DNA of 23,208 bases from NCBI GenBank assembly GCA_020859645.1, contig JAJBVU010000333.1:1-23208 (forward strand). Reading direction: 5' to 3'. Within the stretch, counting starts at the first letter, position 1. Each line of letters opens with the position of its first letter. A program made the position numbers and the translations under genes. Of this stretch, positions 1 to 7,328 are shown piece by piece. This stretch comes from Eubacterium sp. (lineage in GTDB: Bacteria; Bacillota; Clostridia; Lachnospirales; CAG-274). The notes below the pieces were generated by a model. It saw nothing but the letters and a program-made list of their open reading frames with translations. It searched no databases and was not told where the DNA came from.

Positions 1-76
1 ATAGGAAATTTTATGAATAAGTTTATGAAAAAATCAGAAAAATTTTTAAAATTTTTTTTCAGAGTTACTGTTTAGG
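1..76 (+). CDS. Possible 3' end of an upstream gene, or a 20-residue leader ORF
   Basis: The frame starting at base 1 is open to a TAG at 74-76 and ends in a basic, Phe-rich stretch (KSEKFLKFFFRVTV). It could be the C-terminus of a gene that begins before the window. It could also be a 20-codon ORF from the ATG at 13, which has a weak AGGAA ribosome site at 3-7. The region is very AT-rich, so an open frame of this length is weak evidence. No family is recognisable. Confidence 0.25.
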
Positions 77-124
77 ATATAAATTTTAGCGGCCGGTGCC
101 TTTATAAAAAAGAGGGATAGTATA

Positions 125-2770
125 ATGAAAAAAACAAAGTGTCTTGCAGCTTTGATATGTTTATATTTTGTTCTTGCGCAGGTTAATATATATGCCTCGG
201 ATATTGACACTTCGGCTGAAAGCGGCTCCGCCGAAGAAAGTACTTATACTTTAAGCACTTCCATTACCGAAGAGTTCGACACTGAGTCCGGCATGTATAT
301 CGAAACTCTGTCAAAGGGCTTGGAGTTTGTTTCCTCTGTTCCCAACGGAGCTGTCCTCAGTGACGGCGTTTATTTTGAAATGCCTTCAAATATCTCCGCA
401 CACCTTATGAAGGACGGAGAAAATATTGATTTTCACAACAAAACCGCTGTATCCTCTCAGGGGTATTATATTCTGCGCCTTTCGGGCGTTGATACCTCCG
501 GAGAAACGATAACAGGGGTTTTTACGTTCAGAATAGGCTCTGCACCTTCAAACAGGGTTAACACAGGCGAATATAAATACCCTAAAATTACCTCTACAGC
601 TTCTGTTGCTTCAGACAGCGATACGGGGCTTTATAAATATACTCTTCCCAATTATAAGGCGTTTTTCACAAGTGTGCCCTCTTACGGCAGCACCGTTGAC
701 AGCGCTTCCTTTATAATACCCAGAAATTTGGGCTATAATCTTACTAAAAACGGCAGCACTATTGCATATATGGAAAACAAAACCTATACCGACCCCGGCA
801 GCTACAGCCTTAAAATTTACGGCTTAAGCTATGCTTCAAGCGGCGGCTATGAGGCTTGCTACGAAACTACTCTTAATTTTACGGTAAGCGGCGAAGCATC
901 AGTCAGCTATGCCGATCGGCTTTCTGAAGTTTCAGACAGTGTTTCTTCGGCGGTTTCCTCTGCCAGGGAGTCTGTCAGATCAAAATTGGAGTCATATATT
1001 GCAGAGGATGATTCTGCTGAAAGCAGTGTCATAAGCGATACTCTCAGAGAAAGCTATTTCGAAACGGCTAATATTTACTCAGAGTCCTTCAGCACAGGGG
1101 ACAGCTTCTATACAAATATTCCCAATGACGGTATTGTAGGGGGAAATGTCTATTTCGATATGCCCTATAATATGTCCGTTTCCATGTTAAAGGACGGCAC
1201 CCCCGTTGAATTTAAAAACAAGACTTATATAAATGATTCAGGCAGCTATTCTATGACTGTTACGGATGTTTATGAAGGCGTAACCTCAAAAGCCAAGTTC
1301 ACATTCAGAATACAGTCCGGGGTGGAAACTCCGGGCGGCATGCAGGATGAAGACGCAACCGATGATGCCGATGATTTGGATAATGACACTTCCGATGAAG
1401 ATGTAAGCTATACCGTTACAAATGAATATGACACATCTAAAAGAATGTACGTTTTCAGCTTAGGAAGTGAAAATGTATATATGTCTGTTCCCAACGGCAT
1501 GGTTTCAAATGAGGCAGTTTCATTTAACATTTCAGACGATGTTGAAAAGGGTCTTACAAAAGACGGCGAAGTAATAGATTATGCCGATACGGTAGATGAC
1601 GACGGCAAGTATGTTTTAAGTCTTGTTAAGGACGATGAAGCTCTGAACCTTGAGTTTTATATTGCCGAGGATCCTATAAATTATTTGGACGAGTTTGTTC
1701 TGCCCGAGGGCTATTCTCTTATAGCTGCGGATTACAGCGATTATGCCGATACATATTCCGATACGGACGAAACCTATACTGACGGACTTTCCGAGATCGA
1801 GCTTCAAAGCCAAAATTATTCGGCTAAGGTGTTTTCTCTGCCAATTGACGGAGAATATGACTTTATCCTTCAGGGCAGCAGAGGTATGCCCATAATTTCA
1901 TTATCTATATTTGTAGACAGAACCGCCCCCGTAATTGTTTTTGAGGGGCTTGACGACAATATGTCCACCTCTGAGGACAACGTAACAATTCATTGTGACG
2001 AAACAGACGCCGAGGTGGTTTTGGTTGACAGCAGCGGAAACGAAACTTCATTGGATATGTCAGGCGGCGGAGGCAAAATCAGCGGAAAGGGTAATTATAC
2101 CCTGATCGCAAGAGACTCTGCAGGCAACGAAAATGAATATCAGTTCACCTTGGGCAGCAGAGGAAGCCTTGCTATGAAGCTTTATCTTGTTGTATTCCTG
2201 CTGGGCTTTGCTGCTTTGGCGGCGGCTGTGGTTCTGATTGTAAAGAAGCTGCTTTTCGGCGGCGGAGACAAGAAGGACAAGGCTGATAAGAAGTCTAAAA
2301 AGGAAAATAAAGCCGGGAAGGCTGAGAGCACCGAAAAAGATGGCGGTGAAGCCGAAAACAGCATTTTTGAAAAGAAAGACAAGCCATCTCTTTTTGGAAG
2401 TCTTTCAAGTAAAATTCCAAAGTTCGGCGGTTTAAAAAAGAATGATAAGACTGCCGGAGAAGAGGCTTCATCGGCTGAGGATAATGATGACGATTGGAAT
2501 GATGATGACTGGGATGATTTAGATCTCGGCGATGACGACTTCGATCTTGATGACGACTTCGACCTTGAGCGCAAAGACAACGATGACGATTTCGGTCTTG
2601 AGGACGATGATGACTTCGATTTTGACGGCAGCGGCGATGATGATTTCGACCTTGAAGGCGATGATGACGATGACGATTTCGATTTTGAAGGCGATGACGA
2701 CGATTTTGATCTGGATGATGACGATTTCGATTTAGACGAAGAAGATGACGAAGATGAAGATAACCTTTAA
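125..2770 (+). CDS. Large membrane-anchored surface protein with four ~90-aa repeats, an Ig-like domain and an acidic DDDFDL-repeat cytoplasmic tail
   Basis: 881 residues. The start ATG follows a GAGGG ribosome site. Residues 1-25 form a signal peptide. Four divergent copies of a ~90-aa module follow (about 47-137, 155-256, 305-398, 428-514). Each has a 'VPNG'-like turn, a 'mP.N' strand, a 'KDG...F.NKT' turn, a 'GsY.l' strand and usually a final 'F.FRI'. Residues 265-300 are a Ser/Glu-rich possible coiled coil. Residues 597-676 resemble a bacterial Ig-like domain (DRTAPVI ... ARDSAGN). Residues 684-706 are a membrane helix followed by Lys-rich sequence, which puts the C-terminus in the cytoplasm. 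From about 785 the tail is almost pure Asp/Glu with Phe and Leu, including eight DDDFDL-like motifs. It shares its architecture with the genes at 3577 and 17035. I do not recognise a named family. Its place at the head of a T4SS cluster suggests an envelope-spanning accessory or adhesin role, which is inference. Confidence 0.85.
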   Translation: MKKTKCLAALICLYFVLAQVNIYASDIDTSAESGSAEESTYTLSTSITEEFDTESGMYIETLSKGLEFVSSVPNGAVLSDGVYFEMPSNISAHLMKDGENIDFHNKTAVSSQGYYILRLSGVDTSGETITGVFTFRIGSAPSNRVNTGEYKYPKITSTASVASDSDTGLYKYTLPNYKAFFTSVPSYGSTVDSASFIIPRNLGYNLTKNGSTIAYMENKTYTDPGSYSLKIYGLSYASSGGYEACYETTLNFTVSGEASVSYADRLSEVSDSVSSAVSSARESVRSKLESYIAEDDSAESSVISDTLRESYFETANIYSESFSTGDSFYTNIPNDGIVGGNVYFDMPYNMSVSMLKDGTPVEFKNKTYINDSGSYSMTVTDVYEGVTSKAKFTFRIQSGVETPGGMQDEDATDDADDLDNDTSDEDVSYTVTNEYDTSKRMYVFSLGSENVYMSVPNGMVSNEAVSFNISDDVEKGLTKDGEVIDYADTVDDDGKYVLSLVKDDEALNLEFYIAEDPINYLDEFVLPEGYSLIAADYSDYADTYSDTDETYTDGLSEIELQSQNYSAKVFSLPIDGEYDFILQGSRGMPIISLSIFVDRTAPVIVFEGLDDNMSTSEDNVTIHCDETDAEVVLVDSSGNETSLDMSGGGGKISGKGNYTLIARDSAGNENEYQFTLGSRGSLAMKLYLVVFLLGFAALAAAVVLIVKKLLFGGGDKKDKADKKSKKENKAGKAESTEKDGGEAENSIFEKKDKPSLFGSLSSKIPKFGGLKKNDKTAGEEASSAEDNDDDWNDDDWDDLDLGDDDFDLDDDFDLERKDNDDDFGLEDDDDFDFDGSGDDDFDLEGDDDDDDFDFEGDDDDFDLDDDDFDLDEEDDEDEDNL
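2487..2737 (+). repeat. Asp-rich low-complexity repeat coding eight DDDFDL-like motifs
   Basis: Degenerate GAT/GAC-rich coding repeats with TTCGAT units encode the motifs DDDFDL, DDDFGL and DDDFDF eight times between about residues 803 and 871 of the first surface protein. Spacing is irregular (6-12 residues). The reading frame is kept throughout. The antisense strand and the +1 frame are open across the same stretch only because of the composition. Confidence 0.8.
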
Positions 2771-3590
2771 AATCAACAATGTCTGGCTTGAGCTTGTTTG
2801 GTATGTCTTTGTATATGTTTTTATATACTGCGTCTTTGTTTCGGTCTTTCGTCCCTTCGGAATAAGCGAAGCATTAACTACGGCTTTTTCACTGTTTTTT
2901 GCTGTAAACCACGTCAGAAAAAGGGAAAAGAAAAAATATAGTTTGGGCTGGAAAGAGGCTCTCAGCATAAAACCCGTTAAGCTAACCAAAAAGGAAGCTT
3001 TAATTCTTGTGTTTTTGGGCATAGGGCTTAACTTTACGGTAGGGGGAGTTTTGAACATTATTCCCTCCGGCATATCCAAAAGCTATACTGAAAGCTACAG
3101 CATAATTACCGCTACAGGCAGTATATATGAAACGGTTATTGTTATGGCTGTTTTAACGCCTGTTTTGGAGGAGATTTTCTTCAGAGGTATTTTTCAGAGA
3201 AAGCTCTGTGAAAGGTTAGGCGAAGGGGCAGGGCTTTTGGCTTCCGCCTGTGTTTTCGGCATAATGCACTTTAACATAATTTGGAGTCTTTACGCCGCAA
3301 TTATGGGCTTTATTTTGGGGGCAGTCTGCTTATATTATAAAAGCGCTCTCCCCGGAGCACTGGTTCACGGATTTTTCAATCTTGTGTCCTGTGCGCCTTT
3401 GATGCTTTCGAAATATGAAAAAATTTATAAATATACCTTCGGAAACAAGGTGTATGTGGTTGTTTCGCTTATTGCAGGCATAGGCATATTGTATTTTATT
3501 TTTGACAGAACATGGGTAAAAAGTTATTTTAACAGGGACTTTTATTTTCCGGCAAAGAGCTGTGAGGTGGTTAAAGATGAAGAAACTTAA
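2754..3590 (+). CDS. CPBP-family intramembrane metalloprotease (CAAX protease / bacteriocin-processing type)
   Basis: About 278 residues, mostly hydrophobic with roughly 7-8 membrane segments. It has all the CPBP (Abi) motifs: EE-x3-R at E139/E140/R144 in 'LEEIFFRG', the FxxxH-type motif 'FGIMHF' with H172, and HxxxN at H205/N209 in 'ALVHGFFN'. These residues bind metal or catalyse intramembrane proteolysis in characterised family members. I start it at the ATG at 2754; an ATG three codons upstream (2745) is equally possible. Neither has a good ribosome site, so translation is probably coupled to the preceding gene, whose 3' end it overlaps. It overlaps the next gene by 14 bases. It lies between two paralogous surface-protein genes, so one of them, or another exported component, may be its substrate. 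That is inference from position. Confidence 0.88.
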   Translation: MKITFKINNVWLELVWYVFVYVFIYCVFVSVFRPFGISEALTTAFSLFFAVNHVRKREKKKYSLGWKEALSIKPVKLTKKEALILVFLGIGLNFTVGGVLNIIPSGISKSYTESYSIITATGSIYETVIVMAVLTPVLEEIFFRGIFQRKLCERLGEGAGLLASACVFGIMHFNIIWSLYAAIMGFILGAVCLYYKSALPGALVHGFFNLVSCAPLMLSKYEKIYKYTFGNKVYVVVSLIAGIGILYFIFDRTWVKSYFNRDFYFPAKSCEVVKDEET

Positions 3591-5769
3591 CAAAGCGGTT
3601 GCTGCGGCGATTATTTTCATACTTTTATTGGGAAATACGGCTGTCTTTTCTTTGGGAGCCTCCTCAGCAGGGACTGTTCAGGAATTTACCGAAAGCTTTG
3701 ACACAAATTCGGGATTTTACACAGAAACCTTTGCCAGCGGCAGACAGTTTACTTCAACTGTTCCCGATGAGGGAAAAACCTATGATGCAGTTATTTTATA
3801 CATACCCAAGGACATCAGTGTAACTATGACCTGTGACGGAGCCGCAAGGTCTGTTTCAAGCGGCGAGCCTATTTACGGAAAGGGCTATTATGTTTTGAAT
3901 GCTGTTTCAACAGACGTTATAACCGGTGAAATTATCAGCGGCTGTTTTACATTCAGAATAATGGGCGAGCCTGTAACGGGTGTATATAATGCGGAATACG
4001 GCTGTCAGATGATTAGCTGCGTAAACAGCGTTGAAGATGACTATACAACAGGGCTTTATAAATATTCCTTCCCAAACTGCAAGGCTTTCTTTTCTTCAGT
4101 TTCCTCTTACGGCGAAACTGTTGAACAGGCAAGCTTTGTCTTTCCGAAAAATTTGGGCTACAGCCTTAAAATGAACGGCTATCAAATAAGCTATAACAAT
4201 AATGAAATTTTAAATACAACAGGCAGCTATACCATGACTGTATATGCCAAAAATTACGGTGTTACAAATGAATATGCCAGAGTATATAAAACGGATTTTA
4301 ACTTTATAATAGAAAATTCTCCTACTGTCAGCGATGTTATAGACGCTGTTAAGACAGGCGTCAGCGAGGCAGGCAGCAGCTCAGGGGACGCAGTCGAAGA
4401 TTACGTTGAAACAACTACTGAAAACATAGTTGACGATGTTCTCGGCGAAACATATAATTCAGACGCTAATTTATATAAGGAAACATTTTCAAACGGCGAA
4501 GGCTTTTACACCAACATAGCCGACGGCGACATAAGCGGCGGCAATGTCTATATTGACATACCCTCAAATATGACAGTCACTATGACTAAGGACGGTATAG
4601 AGGATCAGTTTGTAAACAAAAAATATATTAACACAGAGGGCACGTATATATTAAACATTATAAGCAGCAGCGACGGTGTTAAATATAAGGCTAAGTTCAG
4701 CTTCAGAGTGCAAAAGGGCATTGAAGCCTCTGCAGATGCGGTTATTGATGACGAATCGGAGGATGACGATACCATTGCGGCTTTTGATGAGGACTACGTT
4801 TATGAAGCCTTAACCTCATCTTCTATTATAAATGAATTTGATGAAGAAAACGATCTCTTTGTATTTACCGTAGGCTCTGAAAAGTTTTACGCAAATATGC
4901 CGGCAGGTATGTTTGCTGATTCATCTCTCAGTCTTACAATGCCAAGCGGTTTAGACTATTCAGTAAACAAAGACGGCGAGGAATATGATAACGACAATGA
5001 TAATCCCGACCTCTACGAGGAAAGCGGCAGCTATACATTTTTTGTAAGCGACAAATTCGGGAATTCTCTTGAAGCTGATTTTTACTTATATTCCAACCCT
5101 GTAAACAGCTTTGAAAGCTATACTGCTCCGGGAGGATATTCCATAACGGATGTTAAGTACAGTGACTACAGAGACAACTACGGCTTTGATCCGGATTCGG
5201 ATACGGTTAAGTTTTTAGAGGATAACTCTGACGATGAAGCAGACACAGATCAGGATAACGGCGATACAGATGAATCGGCAGATACAGATGAAGCTGCCGA
5301 TGACACAGAAGCCGATGACGATACGGAGTCTGAAGATGAAGATGTTAAAGCCGGAGCGGAAATAATAAACACTCAGATTAAAAAGGCTTCAAAGAAGGGG
5401 CTTGATACTCTTGTTATGCCTCTTGACGGCAGCTATACCATAGAGCTTAGGGGAGACGGGCTTCCTGCTCTTCAAACCGAAATTGTGGTCGATACAATAG
5501 CTCCCGTAGTGGATTTTCAGGGGCTTAAAGCAAATATGAAGTCAACAGGCAACGAGGTTTATTTAAGCTGTGATGACGATGAAACAACCCTTCACCTTTA
5601 TTCAAAATCGGGAACCGATAAAATATTGGGAGATGCAGGGGGAAGTGCCACAGTCACCGGAGTAGGGGAATATACCCTTATAGCTGTCGACAGAGCGGGA
5701 AACCAAAGTGAATATACATTTAAAATAACGAGGCATATCGGCGCCGCCGGAGGAGGTGCTATAGTTTAA
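3577..5769 (+). CDS. Second surface-repeat protein, truncated by an in-frame stop just before its C-terminal membrane anchor
   Basis: 730 residues from the ATG at 3577, which has a GAGGTGG ribosome site at 3564-3570. A GTG at 3562 would extend the frame but would place that site inside the gene. Residues 1-28 are a signal peptide. Four copies of the same ~90-aa module as the 125-2770 protein lie at about 38-128, 143-246, 292-380 and 412-506. A Ser/Glu-rich linker lies at 250-290 and a highly acidic Asp/Glu/Thr linker at 548-590. An Ig-like domain spans about 638-717 (TIAPVVDF ... AVDRAGN). The protein stops at GGGAIV. The same frame then continues for 22 codons that encode a hydrophobic helix and basic end. 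Both paralogues in this window have such an anchor. As read, the product would be exported but not anchored at its C-terminus. It overlaps the protease gene and precedes two VirB6-like genes. Confidence 0.85.
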   Translation: MKKLNKAVAAAIIFILLLGNTAVFSLGASSAGTVQEFTESFDTNSGFYTETFASGRQFTSTVPDEGKTYDAVILYIPKDISVTMTCDGAARSVSSGEPIYGKGYYVLNAVSTDVITGEIISGCFTFRIMGEPVTGVYNAEYGCQMISCVNSVEDDYTTGLYKYSFPNCKAFFSSVSSYGETVEQASFVFPKNLGYSLKMNGYQISYNNNEILNTTGSYTMTVYAKNYGVTNEYARVYKTDFNFIIENSPTVSDVIDAVKTGVSEAGSSSGDAVEDYVETTTENIVDDVLGETYNSDANLYKETFSNGEGFYTNIADGDISGGNVYIDIPSNMTVTMTKDGIEDQFVNKKYINTEGTYILNIISSSDGVKYKAKFSFRVQKGIEASADAVIDDESEDDDTIAAFDEDYVYEALTSSSIINEFDEENDLFVFTVGSEKFYANMPAGMFADSSLSLTMPSGLDYSVNKDGEEYDNDNDNPDLYEESGSYTFFVSDKFGNSLEADFYLYSNPVNSFESYTAPGGYSITDVKYSDYRDNYGFDPDSDTVKFLEDNSDDEADTDQDNGDTDESADTDEAADDTEADDDTESEDEDVKAGAEIINTQIKKASKKGLDTLVMPLDGSYTIELRGDGLPALQTEIVVDTIAPVVDFQGLKANMKSTGNEVYLSCDDDETTLHLYSKSGTDKILGDAGGSATVTGVGEYTLIAVDRAGNQSEYTFKITRHIGAAGGGAIV

Positions 5770-5838
5770 GTATTGTTAATCATTATCGGCGTCGGCGCAT
5801 ATATGTTCTATAACTCAAAGAAATTCTCGGTTCGTTAA
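5770..5838 (+). pseudogene. Severed C-terminal membrane anchor of the preceding surface protein
   Basis: Directly after the TAA at 5767-5769, the same frame reads VLLIIIGVGAYMFY, then NSKKFSVR and a second TAA at 5836-5838. This is a membrane helix followed by a positively charged cytoplasmic end, the expected anchor for this family. Compare the C-terminal helix of the 17035-18333 protein (LALIVIIAAGAAGYFYIRYIR). One base change from TTA (Leu) to TAA would produce the interruption. There is no independent start codon with a ribosome site. Confidence 0.75.
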
Positions 5839-5870
5839 TCTGAAGCCCAAGACCGGAAAGGGGTGAGAAA

Positions 5871-7292
5871 ATGTTTAATCCTTATATTATACCTATATGC
5901 TTTAACTTTATTACATGGATAAGAGAAAACTTTTTCGAGCCCCTTATTCAGCTTGTGGCGGACGTTTTCGTAACGATTTTTGTAGCAGCTCTTAAGGTTG
6001 TTTTAAACCTTATTCTCTTGAAGGTATGTGCATTTTTATATGCAATTTATGTTGTGCTTCTTAAAATTTTGGATATGTTTCAGGACGTTTTCGAAATGGT
6101 TTCAGGAGTAAATCCGGTTTATTATGTATACAGTCAAAACGGCGTAACGGAAAAGGGCAGCGGCTATTTAACAGAAATACTTATGAAAATACCGTCCATT
6201 CAAAAAGCCTTTTTTCTGATTTGGTGCTTAAGTATTGTTCTCTGCGTTATATTTACCGTTGCGGCTATTATAAGAAGCATAGGAAATTTAAGCGGAAACG
6301 GGCCCAGTGTAAACGAGGTTTTAAAGTCTATGGCTAATACCCTTGTTTTGTTTTGTGCAATTCAGGTTATTACCTTCGGAACTGTTGCTTTAAGCAACAT
6401 AGTTACAAGCACAACCCAAAAGGCTGTAGGCTATGCTATGAATAACGATAAGGCGAGGTTTTCTAACTACCTGTTTGCGGCTACGGCGATGAATGCCCGG
6501 CGAACTACGGGCATAAGCAAAGAGGAAAGCTCTAAGACATTTATTGACGTGCTTTTGGGCAATGTCGAATATACCGGAAACTGGGACACAGATGAACAGC
6601 TTCAGAAATATGTTTCGGGTGAATTAAGCTATACCAGCGATATAGACGTAGTTCGTGACTTTATGATTTACAGAATAGACTATATCAGCGGTGCTATAGT
6701 TTTGGTTTGCATACTTAAATTTATGGTAGGCGCTGCCTTTGTATATGTACAGAGAATTGTAAATATTGTTGTGGGCTTTGTTACCGCACCGTTTTTCGTG
6801 GCGGTTACGCCCCTTGACGGGGGAGAGCGGTTTAACAGGTGGAAGGATTTTTACATAGGCTCCTGCTTCAGCGCAATAGGGGTTATATTGGCAGTGAGAG
6901 TTTATTTAATGCTGCTGCCTGTATTCCTTTCAAACACTTTAATAGACACTAAAATGGAAATATTGAATTATTTTATAAGGGTATACGGTGTAGCTATGCT
7001 GAGCATTGCTCTTGAAAACTGTACCGGAGTATTTAACAGAGTACTTTCCGACGCTATGATATTGACTCCCGGCGGTGCATTCAAAGAAGTAGCCGACCTT
7101 GCAAGGGCTATATTGCCCCAGGGTAATAAAGGCGGAGACGGACAGGACGGAAAAGGTCAGGGTAACGGTCAAGGCGGCGGTGACAACTCCGGAGGAAACG
7201 GCGAAGGCGGAGACAGCTCCGGCGGTCAGAGTGAAGGCGGCGGAGACAGCGGCGGCAGTTCAGGCGGAGCTCCGGCAGCGGCAAGCAGTTAG
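5871..7292 (+). CDS. VirB6/TrbL-like polytopic T4SS channel protein with a Gly-rich tail
   Basis: 473 residues. The ATG follows a strong AAAGGGGTGAG ribosome site at 5857-5866. A long hydrophobic N-terminal region (about 7-70) is followed by membrane segments near 113-137, 153-180, 275-296, 300-320, 328-356 and 370-385. The motif 'PFFVAVTPLDGGERFNRW' (about 310-328) is shared with the next gene. It is typical of the VirB6/TrbL-like proteins of Gram-positive integrative elements, which form the inner-membrane translocation channel. The last ~50 residues are a Gly/Ser/Asp/Gln low-complexity tail ending in GGAPAAASS, with no cysteine or lipid motif. It lies 32 bases after the old end of the preceding surface gene and 36 bases before its larger paralogue. 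Family assignment is by topology, motif and neighbours rather than strong sequence identity. Confidence 0.8.
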   Translation: MFNPYIIPICFNFITWIRENFFEPLIQLVADVFVTIFVAALKVVLNLILLKVCAFLYAIYVVLLKILDMFQDVFEMVSGVNPVYYVYSQNGVTEKGSGYLTEILMKIPSIQKAFFLIWCLSIVLCVIFTVAAIIRSIGNLSGNGPSVNEVLKSMANTLVLFCAIQVITFGTVALSNIVTSTTQKAVGYAMNNDKARFSNYLFAATAMNARRTTGISKEESSKTFIDVLLGNVEYTGNWDTDEQLQKYVSGELSYTSDIDVVRDFMIYRIDYISGAIVLVCILKFMVGAAFVYVQRIVNIVVGFVTAPFFVAVTPLDGGERFNRWKDFYIGSCFSAIGVILAVRVYLMLLPVFLSNTLIDTKMEILNYFIRVYGVAMLSIALENCTGVFNRVLSDAMILTPGGAFKEVADLARAILPQGNKGGDGQDGKGQGNGQGGGDNSGGNGEGGDSSGGQSEGGGDSGGSSGGAPAAASS

Positions 7293-7328
7293 CGCATAAA
7301 ATGCTTTTAAGACAGAAGGTGATTGTTT

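Noticed and set aside
60..124. Promoter for the first surface gene (TATAAA at 78-83)
   Set aside because: The -10-like box lacks a convincing -35 in a poly-T background, and an upstream frame may run to base 76, so read-through from an earlier gene is as likely.
2182..2735. Antisense and +1-frame open stretches over the Asp-rich repeat
   Set aside because: GAT/GAC-rich repeats give long Ser/Arg and Thr/Ile frames as by-products. Only the main frame has a signal peptide, repeats and anchor.
3562..3576. GTG start five codons upstream for the second surface protein
   Set aside because: The GAGGTGG ribosome site lies inside that extension, and the ATG at 3577 gives a standard signal peptide.
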